A DNA stretch of 64,000 nt from Stella humosa (GTDB taxonomy: Bacteria; Pseudomonadota; Alphaproteobacteria; ATCC43930; Allostellaceae), in assembly GCF_006738645.1 (NCBI RefSeq), contig NZ_AP019700.1:2616001-2680000 (forward strand), in the 5' to 3' direction. This document shows positions 1-8,042 of this stretch, one piece after another. The notes beneath the pieces were generated by a model that was given only the letters and a program-made list of their open reading frames with translations, made no database searches and was not told the origin of the DNA. Position 1 is the first letter of the stretch. Each line of letters opens with the position of its first letter. The position numbers were made by a program, and so were the translations under genes.

Positions 1-143
1 GCTTCCCGGCCCCGGACCGGCTGGTCGGCTTCGTCTATGTCGGCACGCCGCCGGCCGTGCTGCGGCCGGTCGAACGGCCCGCCACGTCCGACCATTCCAG
101 CGAATGGACCCAGCCCGTCCGCGCCTTCGGCGACGCCGCCTGA
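1..143 (+). CDS. Nitroreductase family protein, C-terminal fragment
   Basis: The reading frame is open from the window edge (codons start at base 3) to TGA at 141-143, so only the last 46 residues are seen. The segment LVGFVYVGTPP near its start matches the C-terminal strand found in FMN-dependent nitroreductases of the NfsB/RutE/BluB superfamily. The tail is rich in Pro, Arg and Glu. The substrate cannot be told from this piece. It lies 17 bases upstream of the IalB-like gene on the same strand, so the two could be cotranscribed. A BluB-type role would fit the nearby B12 genes, but nothing here proves it. Confidence 0.6.
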   Translation, partial: FPAPDRLVGFVYVGTPPAVLRPVERPATSDHSSEWTQPVRAFGDAA

Positions 144-160
144 CGCCGGGAGCAGATCAC

Positions 161-694
161 ATGCGTGCCATGATCGCCGGCCTCGCGCTCGGCCTCGTCC
201 TTGCGGCCGCCGGCACCGCCGACGCCCAGAACCGCCAGCGGAAGCCCAAGGCCGAGGAGGCCCCGGCCGCTGCCAATTCCGAGCGCGTCGGCGACTGGAT
301 GCTGCGCTGCGACCCCCCGGCCGGCGGGCAGCCCAAGCAGTGCGAGATCGCCCAGATCCTGAGCGACAAGGAAGGCAAGCGCGACCTGCTGCTGCTGCGC
401 CTGGGCTATGCACCGCAGGAGACGGACGCGGTGGCCCTGATCGTCGTGCCGCTCGACGTGCTGCTGCCGCCCGGCCTGGGCCTGAAGGTCGACGCGCGCG
501 ATCCCGTGACGGTACCGTTCCGCCACTGCGATACCAATGGCTGCCTCGCGCCCTGGCGCCCATCCCCGGACGACCTTGCGGCGATGAGGGCGGGCAAGGA
601 GCTGATGGTCCTGCTGCGCAACCGCGAGGGCAAGCAGCTCGGCCTGCCGGTCTCGCTGAAGGGCTTCTCGGCCGCCCACGATCGCTTGCGCTGA
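161..694 (+). CDS. Invasion-associated locus B (IalB) family secreted protein
   Basis: A 177-residue protein. Residues 1-22 form a clear Sec signal peptide ending AGTADAQ, so it is probably periplasmic. The mature part has the IalB pattern: a GDWMLRC motif, a nearby Cys, then an LLLRLG strand followed by V(V)PLDVLLPPGLGLKVD and a CDTNGC motif. Paired cysteines in this family usually form disulfides. IalB-family proteins are common in alphaproteobacteria and their role outside Bartonella is unknown. I chose ATG at 161 because it begins the signal peptide and follows GGGAGC; a start at 104 would add non-signal sequence. The gene ends just before the cobalamin riboswitch. Confidence 0.8.
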   Translation: MRAMIAGLALGLVLAAAGTADAQNRQRKPKAEEAPAAANSERVGDWMLRCDPPAGGQPKQCEIAQILSDKEGKRDLLLLRLGYAPQETDAVALIVVPLDVLLPPGLGLKVDARDPVTVPFRHCDTNGCLAPWRPSPDDLAAMRAGKELMVLLRNREGKQLGLPVSLKGFSAAHDRLR

Positions 695-739
695 CGCCAC
701 CGCTTGCGCTGACGGCGACCCATCCATAGGATCGCCCGC

Positions 740-935
740 GACGGTTCCGCCGAAAGGCGGTGAAAAGGGAATTCGGTGAGACCCCCAACGGAGACGGCGG
801 GGGTCGATGCCGGAGCTGCCCCCGCAACTGTAAGCAGAGAGCGTCCGCCGCTCTGGCCACTGGGAAACTGGGAAGGCTGGTAGGACGCAGCGACCTGCGA
901 GCCAGGAGACCTGCCGTCAAGCGTGCGTCGCGCGA
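740..935 (+). promoter_or_regulatory. Adenosylcobalamin (B12) riboswitch
   Basis: The stretch contains the conserved cobalamin-riboswitch core in order: GGTTCCGCC, then AAAAGGGAA and GGTGAGAC near 764-782, then GCTGCCCCCGCAACTGTAA at 815-833, and GAGCCAGGAGACCTGCC at 899-915. It lies upstream of btuB, its usual target, and is expected to shut off the B12 uptake operon when adenosylcobalamin is plentiful. The exact 5' and 3' limits are approximate. The rest of the gap holds no gene I can support: 695-739 probably carries the promoter, and 936-1131 is a leader of about 200 bases that may hold the expression platform. Confidence 0.93.
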
Positions 936-1131
936 CCCGTGGGCGGGGTGCCCCGTGGGGACGGACTTCCGTTTGCGCTGACGCCTGGAGGAAGGCGCGG
1001 CGGGCTATGGGAAGTTCGAAAGGACTCCGAAGTCTCATCGATTCGTGCGGCCGGGATTCGGCATCCCGCCGGCGCGACCGTATTGCCGTTCCACGCCTCC
1101 AGTCGGTTCGACCAGCGAGGCGGGGCATCCT

Positions 1132-3039
1132 ATGGATCGCGCGACAGGCAGCTATTTCTACACGTCGGTAGTCACGAATTCGGTACGGGTCGGGGCAGGG
1201 GCGCTAGCCGGCGCGGTGCTGGCAGCCACACCGGCCACGGCCCAGCAGTTGGTCCAGGGTGGCGCCGCGGTCACGCTGCCGCCCGTGGTGGTGTCGGCCA
1301 ACCTGGTGCCGACGCCGGTCGACCAGGTCGGCAGTTCGGTCACCGTGCTGACGCGCGAGGACATCGAGCGCACGGGCGATGCCCACGTCATCGACCTGCT
1401 GAAGCGGGTGCCGGGCGTCACCATCAACCACAATGGCGGCCCGGGGGCGACGGCGCAGTTGCGCATCCGCGGGTCCGACACCGGCCAGGTGAAGGTGCTG
1501 ATCGACGGGGTCGAGGTGAACGACACCACCGGCACCTCCAACGACTTCGACTTCAACGCCTTCCTCGTCACCGAGATCGAGCAGATCGAGGTGCTGCGCG
1601 GGCCGCAGAGCGCGCTCTACGGCAACGACGCCATGGGCGGCGTCATCAACATCATCACCCGCAAGGGGCAAGGCCCGATGCGCGTGACCGGCCTGGTGGA
1701 GGGCGGCAGCTACCAGACCTTCCGCCAGGCCGTGGGCGTCAGCGGGTCGCTCGATCGCTTTTCCTATGCCCTGTCCGGCGCCAACTTCCAGACCAAGGGC
1801 TTCTCGCGCGTGACCGCCGGCGACGAGAAGGACGGCACCAAGACGCAGGCGCTGAACGGCCGTTTCTCCTACGACTTCAACGCGATCTTCTCGCTGGAGG
1901 CGGCCGGCGGCTTCACCCACATGGTCAGCGAGTACGACCCGTCCTCGACCCGCGACGGGCCGAACGAGATCGAGAAGCACATGGCCCACGGCCGCCTCGC
2001 CGCCAAGGTGAAGCTGCTGGAGGGGCGCTGGGACAACACGCTGGCCGTCACCGGCAGCCGCACCGAGCGCGACTACGACCAGCCGGGCAGCAGCACCCGC
2101 TTTTCCACCTATGACGGCGACCGCTACGGGGTCGAGTATCGCGGCGCGATCAAGATCGACCGGGACGATGTCCTGACCTTCGGCGTCGCACGCGAGACCG
2201 AGACGGCGCGGGCGACCAACACGCGCGGCACCGTCAAGACGACCGACCTCGACCGCGAACTGCGCACCGATTCCATCTATGCCCAGTACCTGCTGGGCCT
2301 GTGGGACGACCTGCACCTGACGGCCGGCGTCCGCCACGACGACAACGAAGGCTTCGGCGGCAGCACCACCTACCGCGTCACCGGCGCCTATACCGTGCCG
2401 GTGTGGCGCACCATCCTGCGCGCCAGCTACGGCACCGCCGTAAAGGCGCCGACCCTGTTCCAGCTCTATGCCCCGATCTACGGCAACGACAGCCTGCGGG
2501 CGGAGAAGAGCAAGGGCTTCGACTTCGGCTTCGAGCAGCCGCTCCTGAACGGCCGGGTCACCATCGGGGCGACCGCATTCCACAACGACTATCGCAACCT
2601 GATCGCCTTCCAGGACTACTACGTGAACATCGCCCGCGCCCGCACCCAGGGCATCGAGGCGACCGTGAAGGCCGACGTGACCAGCGACCTCAGCCTCGGC
2701 GCCGCCTACACGCTGCTCGATACCGAGGATCGGGACACCGGGCGCGACCTGCCGCGACGGCCGCGCCATTCGGTCAACCTGTCGGCCGACTATCTGGGCC
2801 TGAAGGGATTCCGCATCGGCGGGGCGGTCCGCTACGTCGCCAGCCAGGCGAACTCGGCCTCTTCCACCGTCCGCCTCAAGCCCTTCTATGTCGTCGACGC
2901 GCTCGTCTCCTACGACGTCACCGAGCGCGTCGCGGTCTACGTCCGGGCCGAGAACCTGTTCGACGAGAAGTACCAGGAGGCGCTGGGCTATCGCACGCCC
3001 GGCCGGTCGGCCTATGTCGGCGTGAAGGCGAACTTCTGA
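1132..3039 (+). CDS. btuB: TonB-dependent vitamin B12 outer-membrane receptor BtuB
   Basis: A 635-residue outer-membrane receptor that imports cobalamins using TonB energy. A signal peptide ends near residue 40 (ATPATAQQ). A TonB-box-like stretch PPVVVSAN follows, then a plug domain with DLLKRVPGV, IRIRGSDTGQVKVLIDGVEV-type sequence and IEVLRGPQSALYG. The beta-barrel then runs to a terminal Phe (GVKANF), the usual outer-membrane insertion signal. I chose ATG 1132 over an in-frame start at 1045 because it opens the signal peptide and follows a purine-rich GCGAGGCGGGG. It is controlled by the upstream B12 riboswitch and heads an operon with btuF-btuC-btuD-cobO, two bases before btuF. Confidence 0.93.
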   Translation: MDRATGSYFYTSVVTNSVRVGAGALAGAVLAATPATAQQLVQGGAAVTLPPVVVSANLVPTPVDQVGSSVTVLTREDIERTGDAHVIDLLKRVPGVTINHNGGPGATAQLRIRGSDTGQVKVLIDGVEVNDTTGTSNDFDFNAFLVTEIEQIEVLRGPQSALYGNDAMGGVINIITRKGQGPMRVTGLVEGGSYQTFRQAVGVSGSLDRFSYALSGANFQTKGFSRVTAGDEKDGTKTQALNGRFSYDFNAIFSLEAAGGFTHMVSEYDPSSTRDGPNEIEKHMAHGRLAAKVKLLEGRWDNTLAVTGSRTERDYDQPGSSTRFSTYDGDRYGVEYRGAIKIDRDDVLTFGVARETETARATNTRGTVKTTDLDRELRTDSIYAQYLLGLWDDLHLTAGVRHDDNEGFGGSTTYRVTGAYTVPVWRTILRASYGTAVKAPTLFQLYAPIYGNDSLRAEKSKGFDFGFEQPLLNGRVTIGATAFHNDYRNLIAFQDYYVNIARARTQGIEATVKADVTSDLSLGAAYTLLDTEDRDTGRDLPRRPRHSVNLSADYLGLKGFRIGGAVRYVASQANSASSTVRLKPFYVVDALVSYDVTERVAVYVRAENLFDEKYQEALGYRTPGRSAYVGVKANF

Positions 3040-3041
3040 CG

Positions 3042-3890
3042 ATGGCGCGCGGGTGGGCGGCTCTCCTGGCGCTGGCGCTGGCATGGCCGGCGGCGGCATG
3101 GCCGGCGGCGGGGGCGGCCACCCGGCCGCTGCGCATCGTCTCGCTCGACCTCTGCTCGGACCAGTTTGTCCTGGCGCTGGCGGACCGGGGGCAGGTGGCG
3201 GCCCTCAGCAAGGTGGCGGACGACCCGCTGCTGTCGCCGCTGGCCGCGCGCGCCGAAGGATTGCCGAAGCATCGGGGGACGGCGGAGGAGGTGTTGCTCC
3301 TGCGCGCCGACCTGGCCGTCGGCGGCGGCTTCGCCCGGCGGGCGACGATGGAGCTCCTGGCCAAGGTTGGCGTCACCGTGCTGCGGGTGCCGCCGATCCC
3401 CCGCCTGGCGGATCTGCCGCCGCAGCTCGAACGGGTCGCCAAGGCGATGGGGCATCCCGATCGCGGGGCGGCCCATGCCGCCGTCATCCGCGACCGCCTC
3501 GTCGGCCACAGCGTACCGGCCGGGCAGGGGGCCAGCGTCGGGGTCTACCGCCCCGGTGGCACCATGCCAGGCGAGGGCACGCTGGTGGCCGACATGGTCC
3601 GCGCCATCGGCATGCGGTTGCGCGCGGGTGATGGCAATGCCCGCGTGGCCGTGCCGCTGGAGCTGCTCGTGCTGCAACCGCCGGACCTGCTGATCATCGA
3701 TTCGCGGCGGGACGACCGCCCGGCCATGAACCAGGCGATGCTGGACCACCCCGCCCTGCACCGCAGCCAGCGCATGGCCGTGGCCGACTTCCCCTTGCGC
3801 TACTGGCTCTGCAACAGCCCGGCCTCCTCCGAAGGGCTGGAGGTGCTGGAAGCCGCGATCGCCCGCGCGCTGCCGGGCAGCCGGCCATGA
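3042..3890 (+). CDS. btuF: Cobalamin ABC transporter periplasmic binding protein
   Basis: A 282-residue substrate-binding protein with an Ala/Trp-rich signal peptide (residues 1-25) and a BtuF/FhuD-type fold. It has the RIVSLDLCSDQFVLALADRG start, then RADLAVGG and a C-terminal LLIIDSRRDD segment. It should bind B12 in the periplasm and hand it to the BtuC permease. The start follows the btuB stop by two bases. Its stop codon overlaps the start of btuC as ATGA, which points to translational coupling. Sequence alone cannot exclude an iron-siderophore ligand, but the riboswitch, btuB and cobO make cobalamin by far the likeliest. Confidence 0.88.
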   Translation: MARGWAALLALALAWPAAAWPAAGAATRPLRIVSLDLCSDQFVLALADRGQVAALSKVADDPLLSPLAARAEGLPKHRGTAEEVLLLRADLAVGGGFARRATMELLAKVGVTVLRVPPIPRLADLPPQLERVAKAMGHPDRGAAHAAVIRDRLVGHSVPAGQGASVGVYRPGGTMPGEGTLVADMVRAIGMRLRAGDGNARVAVPLELLVLQPPDLLIIDSRRDDRPAMNQAMLDHPALHRSQRMAVADFPLRYWLCNSPASSEGLEVLEAAIARALPGSRP

Positions 3891-4861
3891 CGATCTTCCT
3901 TGGCCTGCTCCTGGCCGTCCTGGCCTTTGCCTCGTTTGCCATCGGCCCGGCCGCGTTGCCGGTCGACCAACTCCTGTCGGCATGGTGGCGGGCCGACGGC
4001 TCGCCCGAGGCGCTGATCGCCTGGCAGATCCGCCTGCCGCGGGCCCTGCTGGGTGCGGCCGTCGGCATGGTGCTGGGGCTGGCCGGCGCCAACCTCCAGG
4101 GCTACATGCGCAACCCGCTGGCCGAGCCCAGCCTGATCGGCGCCTCGTCCTCGGCGGCGCTGGGGGCGGTCCTGGTCATCTATTTCGGTGTCTCGGCCGC
4201 CTGGGCGCCGGCATTGCCGATCGCCGGGATGACCGGCGCGTTGGTGGCGATCTTCGTCGTCCAGGCGCTGGCGGGGCAGGGCGCCAACGTGTTGACGCTG
4301 ATCCTGGCAGGCGTCGCCATCAACACGCTGGCTGGGGCGATGACGGCGCTGGCCCTCAACCTGGCGCCCAACCCGCACGCGGTGGTGGAAATCACCTTCT
4401 GGCTGCTGGGGTCGCTGACCGACCGGTCGCTCGACCAAGTGTTGATCGCGGCCCCCTTCATGGCGGCGGGCGCTGCCCTGCTGCTGCTGAACGGGCGCGG
4501 GCTGGATGCGCTGGGGCTGGGCGAGCGGACGGCGGCCAGCCTGGGCGTCGACCTGCGCTGGCTGCGCTGGCGGGTCATCGTCGGCACGGGCCTGGCGGTC
4601 GGGGCGGCGGTCTCGGTCGCGGGGTCGATCGGCTTCATCGGCCTGGTCGTGCCGCATCTGCTGCGGCCGCTGCTGGGGCACATGCCCGGCCGGCTGCTGC
4701 TGCCCAGCGCCTTTGCCGGTGGCGCCCTGCTGCTGACGGCCGACATCGCCGTGCGCTGGATCCCGACCAACGTGGAGCTGAAGCTGGGCGTGCTGACGGG
4801 GCTGATCGGGGCGCCGTTCTTCCTCGTGCTGCTGCTGAAGACGCGAGCGAACCTGCGATGA
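3887..4861 (+). CDS. btuC: Cobalamin ABC transporter permease
   Basis: A 324-residue FecCD-family inner-membrane permease with about nine to ten hydrophobic segments. The family motif GANLQGYMRNPLAEP lies near residues 65-80 and is followed by LIGASSSAALG. The C-terminal GFIGLVVPHLLRPLLG carries the loop that docks on the ATPase. It moves cobalamin across the inner membrane with BtuF and BtuD. ATG overlaps the btuF stop (ATGA), and its own stop overlaps the btuD start in the same way. Confidence 0.92.
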   Translation: MTIFLGLLLAVLAFASFAIGPAALPVDQLLSAWWRADGSPEALIAWQIRLPRALLGAAVGMVLGLAGANLQGYMRNPLAEPSLIGASSSAALGAVLVIYFGVSAAWAPALPIAGMTGALVAIFVVQALAGQGANVLTLILAGVAINTLAGAMTALALNLAPNPHAVVEITFWLLGSLTDRSLDQVLIAAPFMAAGAALLLLNGRGLDALGLGERTAASLGVDLRWLRWRVIVGTGLAVGAAVSVAGSIGFIGLVVPHLLRPLLGHMPGRLLLPSAFAGGALLLTADIAVRWIPTNVELKLGVLTGLIGAPFFLVLLLKTRANLR

Positions 4862-5646
4862 ACGCGATCGAAGCAAGGGGCGTGGGTGTCCGCATCGGTG
4901 CGGCCACGATCCTCGACGGCATCGACCTGGCCGTGGCGCCCGGCACGCTGCTGGGGCTGCTCGGACCCAACGGGGCCGGCAAGACAACGTTGCTCGAGGT
5001 CATGGCCGGCCTGCGGCGCGCCGACAGGGGCGGCGTCCGACTGGGCGACCAGGCGCTGGCCTGGCTCGATCCGATGGAGCGCGCCCGGCGCATCGGCTAC
5101 CTGGAGCAGGGGGCGGTCTGCCATTGGCCCCTGTCGGTGGAGCGGACCGTCAGCCTCGGCCGGCTGCCGCATCGCGGGGCGTGGGGCGGCACCTCGTCCG
5201 CCGACGCACCCGCCATCGAGGCCGCCATGGTCGCCTGCGACGTCGCCCACTTGCGCCGGCGCGACGTCACGACCCTGTCCGGGGGCGAGCGGGCCCGCGT
5301 CCTGTTCGCGCGCTGCCTGGCCGGCCACCCCGAGGCGCTGCTGGCCGACGAGCCGGTCGCCGGCCTCGACCCGGCCCACCAGATCCGCTGCCTGGAGCTG
5401 CTGGCGGCGCGCGCGGCAGCCGGCGTCGCCGTGGTCGTCGTCATGCACGACCTGGCCCTGGCCCTGCGCTTCTGCGACCGCATCTGCCTGCTGTCGGCCG
5501 GCCGGGTGGCGGCCATCGCCACCCCGGCCGAACTGCTGTCGGGCGATGTCATCGAGACCGTCTACGGCATCGAGCTGGCCCGCCACAGCCGCGGCGGCCG
5601 CCCCTACGCCATGCCCTGGAGCCTGCGGGAAAGGAACCTGCCATGA
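4858..5646 (+). CDS. btuD: Cobalamin ABC transporter ATP-binding protein
   Basis: A 262-residue ABC ATPase. Walker A is GPNGAGKTT (residues 36-44), the signature is LSGGERARV, Walker B is EALLADEP with the D-loop AGLD, and the H-loop His is in VVMHDLAL. It powers the BtuC permease. The true start is ATG 4858 overlapping the btuC stop; the open frame extends far upstream, but that is only the shadow of btuC. Its last bases overlap the cobO start (ATGA). Confidence 0.92.
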   Translation: MNAIEARGVGVRIGAATILDGIDLAVAPGTLLGLLGPNGAGKTTLLEVMAGLRRADRGGVRLGDQALAWLDPMERARRIGYLEQGAVCHWPLSVERTVSLGRLPHRGAWGGTSSADAPAIEAAMVACDVAHLRRRDVTTLSGGERARVLFARCLAGHPEALLADEPVAGLDPAHQIRCLELLAARAAAGVAVVVVMHDLALALRFCDRICLLSAGRVAAIATPAELLSGDVIETVYGIELARHSRGGRPYAMPWSLRERNLP

Positions 5647-6254
5647 CCGACACAACCGAGATCAACCGCCTGCATGCAGAGAAGATGGCGCGCGTGAAGG
5701 CCGCCAAGGATCGTCTGATCGCCGGCAAGACGATCGAGAAGGGCCTGCTGATGGTCCATACCGGGCCGGGCAAGGGCAAGTCGACGGCCGGCTTCGGCCT
5801 GATGCTGCGCCACCTCGGCTATGGCCGGCCGGTCGGCCTCGTGCGCTTCATCAAGGCGACCGACGAGACCGGCGAGATCATGGCGCTGAAGCGCTTCGGC
5901 GACCTCTTCACCTACCACACCGCGGGCGAGGGCTTCACCTGGGAGACGCAGGACCGCGAGCGCGACATCGCCTGCGCCCGGCGCGGCTGGGAACTGGGCC
6001 AGACGCTGATGGCCGATCCGGATTTCGGGTTGGTCGTGCTGGACGAATTGAACATCGCGTTGCGCTACGATTACCTGCCGGTCGACGAGATCGTGGCCGG
6101 CCTGACGGCAAGGCGGCCCGACCTGCATGTCCTCGTCACTGGCCGCAACGCCAAGCCGGAACTGATCGAGGCAGCCGACCTCGTCACCGAGATGACCAAC
6201 ATCAAGCACCACTTCCGCGCGGGCGTGCGGGCGCAGGCCGGGATCGAGTTCTGA
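5643..6254 (+). CDS. cobO: Cob(I)yrinic acid a,c-diamide adenosyltransferase
   Basis: A 203-residue CobO/CobA/BtuR-type enzyme that attaches the adenosyl group to reduced corrinoids, giving adenosylcobalamin. An N-terminal helix (residues 1-33) is followed by the P-loop TGPGKGKST (residues 40-48). LRHLGYG, then VVLDELNIALRYDYL and VTGRNAKPELIEAADL follow as in the family, and the length is normal. It is the last gene of the riboswitch-controlled operon, so uptake and adenosylation are made together and the product feeds back on the riboswitch. Its 3' end overlaps the 3' end of the opposing PepSY gene by 53 bases. Confidence 0.93.
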   Translation: MTDTTEINRLHAEKMARVKAAKDRLIAGKTIEKGLLMVHTGPGKGKSTAGFGLMLRHLGYGRPVGLVRFIKATDETGEIMALKRFGDLFTYHTAGEGFTWETQDRERDIACARRGWELGQTLMADPDFGLVVLDELNIALRYDYLPVDEIVAGLTARRPDLHVLVTGRNAKPELIEAADLVTEMTNIKHHFRAGVRAQAGIEF

Positions 6255-7767
6255 CCGGCCACCCCCTGGCACTCGTCCATGCCAAGGCAGCCAGGAGGAG
6301 GGCGGTAGCCCCGGCCATCAGGTCGAACCCGGCAAATACCCAGTCGCCGGCAGCGACCGACCGATAGAGACCCCGGTCGGTCGCCAGCGCGTTCAGGACG
6401 GGCAGGGCCGCGAACAGGAAGGCGCCTGCGGCAAGCTGCTCGGCCCATGCCGCCGGGCGCGGGCGCAGCACCGCGTACAGTGCCGCCAACGCCCAGGCGG
6501 CGAAGAACACATCGACCTCCCAACCCGATCGGCCGGCCAGGTTCGTCGGCAGCAGCCGGTTGGCCCAGAAGAAGGCGCCGATCGCTATCGGCAGGCCGGC
6601 GATCGTCGCGACGTTCAAGGTCTCGACCAGCCAGTGTCCGAACGGGGGGCTGGCGTCGCCGCTCTTGCGCCGCCGCGCGGCCGCCCAGAGGAGCAGGCCG
6701 GTCGCCACCATTGCCGTTCCAGCCATGCCGGATGCGAAGAGAAGCCAGCGCAACCCGGCCTCGGCAAACCGGCCGAGATGCAGGCCGTAGAGCGCACGCT
6801 CCGTCGCCACGACCCAGGACAGGTCGGCGTCGCTTGCCAGCAGTCGGCCGTCCGTGCCGTCGAAGAGCAGCCGGCCGCGGCCGTGGGAGAGTTGCCCGGC
6901 GTCGGAGGCGGTGAGCCCGATGCGCGCATTGGCATCGAGCGGCCGGCGGATGTCGATGCGGCCGACATCCTCGCCACCCCAGCGGCGCCCCGCTTCGGCG
7001 ACCAGCGGGGCGATGCCGACCATGGCCACGGGCCGGCCGGCGGCGGGCGGCGTCTCCATCCCCTGGCCGGCCTCGACGAAGAAGGCGGCGCGCTGCCCCG
7101 GGAACGCCATGTCGATCCCCATCGGCAGGTAGAGGAACATGAGCGGCACCAGGCCGGTGTAGGTGATCATCAGGTGGTAGGGCAGGGCCAGCACGCCGGC
7201 GGCGTTGTGGGCATCCAGCCAGGACCGCTGCCCCTTCCCGGGCCGGAACGTGAAGAAGTCGGCGAAGATGCGGCGATGGACGATGACGCCGCTGACGATG
7301 GCAACCAGCATCGCCATCGCGGCGAGGCCGACGAGGAAGCGCCCCAGGCGCCAGGGCATGTTGAGGTCGAAGTGGAAGTAGTAGAGGAAGTCGCCGCCGT
7401 GCGTCGCCCGCGCCGGGCTCGGCGCCTGGGCCGCCGGGTCGAAGGCCTCGCGCTGGAAGCGTGGCCCCGGTCCGGCGTCGCGCCAGACGGCGAGGTTGGC
7501 GACGGGCATCCGCGCGTCCGGCATCTCGATCAGCCAGCGATAGGCGCCCTGGCCGATCACTTCCAGGCGCCGCACCGCCCGCTCCGCCGCCTCGGCCGGC
7601 TCGATCAGCCTGGTTTGCAGTTCCGGCCGCATCCACAGGCTGATCTCGTCGCGGAAGTAGCTGAGCGTCCCGGTCAGGAAGACGGCATAGAGCAGCCAGC
7701 CGAAGCACAGCCCGCCCCAGATGTGCAGCCCCGCCATGGCGACGCGCAGGCGTGCCATCGCCTTCAT
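6202..7767 (-). CDS. PepSY-associated transmembrane protein (iron uptake linked)
   Basis: A 521-residue inner-membrane protein. TM1 (HIWGGLCFGWLLYAVFLTG) lies near residues 14-33, and its end TGTLSYFRDEI is typical of PepSY_TM proteins. A periplasmic loop follows, then a second TM with VSGVIVHRRIFADFFTFRP near residue 150, LDAHNAAGVLALPYHL, a large loop and several C-terminal helices. Family members sit beside siderophore receptors and some are thought to be ferric-siderophore reductases. The ATG overlaps the upstream DUF3649-like stop by four bases. It is the last gene of the fec-like operon, and its 3' end overlaps cobO on the other strand. Confidence 0.82.
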   Translation of the reverse strand: MKAMARLRVAMAGLHIWGGLCFGWLLYAVFLTGTLSYFRDEISLWMRPELQTRLIEPAEAAERAVRRLEVIGQGAYRWLIEMPDARMPVANLAVWRDAGPGPRFQREAFDPAAQAPSPARATHGGDFLYYFHFDLNMPWRLGRFLVGLAAMAMLVAIVSGVIVHRRIFADFFTFRPGKGQRSWLDAHNAAGVLALPYHLMITYTGLVPLMFLYLPMGIDMAFPGQRAAFFVEAGQGMETPPAAGRPVAMVGIAPLVAEAGRRWGGEDVGRIDIRRPLDANARIGLTASDAGQLSHGRGRLLFDGTDGRLLASDADLSWVVATERALYGLHLGRFAEAGLRWLLFASGMAGTAMVATGLLLWAAARRRKSGDASPPFGHWLVETLNVATIAGLPIAIGAFFWANRLLPTNLAGRSGWEVDVFFAAWALAALYAVLRPRPAAWAEQLAAGAFLFAALPVLNALATDRGLYRSVAAGDWVFAGFDLMAGATALLLAALAWTSARGWPVRTRSRPAPARPRGSGA

Positions 7768-8030
7768 CGCGGCCCCGCCAGCCAGGCGATGGCCACCAGG
7801 ATGGCCGCCGCGACCGCCATTCCGGCCAGGGCACGCCCCAGGCTGGCGGTGGCGAAGATCCAGATGACCGCGAGCGTCGCGACCAGGAAGCTGGACGCCG
7901 TGCCGAGCAGAACCGCGTCGGCGCGCGGCCCGGGCCAGGCCAGCGAGAAGGCCGCCACCCAGGCGACGGCCAACCCATAGGCACCGGCCGTCGCCGCCAC
8001 GAGCCGCAGGAGCAGGACCAGCGCGGCCAT
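7764..8030 (-). CDS. Small membrane protein, DUF3649-like (iron uptake linked)
   Basis: An 88-residue, almost wholly hydrophobic protein with three probable TM helices (about residues 5-28, 40-60 and 64-84). The core RADAVLLGTASSFLVATLAVIW fits the small DUF3649 proteins that accompany PepSY proteins and siderophore receptors. Its molecular role is unknown. It starts 12 bases after the receptor stop and overlaps the next gene by four bases, so it is part of the iron operon. The assignment rests on pattern, size and neighbourhood. Confidence 0.65.
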   Translation of the reverse strand: MAALVLLLRLVAATAGAYGLAVAWVAAFSLAWPGPRADAVLLGTASSFLVATLAVIWIFATASLGRALAGMAVAAAILVAIAWLAGPR

Positions 8031-8042
8031 GCCGGTCGCCGC

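Noticed and set aside
1204-3099. Long open frame on the minus strand opposite btuB
   Set aside because: It is a GC-skew shadow of btuB; the translation is Val/Gly/Asp/Arg-rich without any domain, while btuB has full family motifs.
3982-4857. Extended N-terminus for btuD
   Set aside because: The frame is open through btuC but codes for no ABC domain there; ATG 4858 overlapping the btuC stop is the real start.
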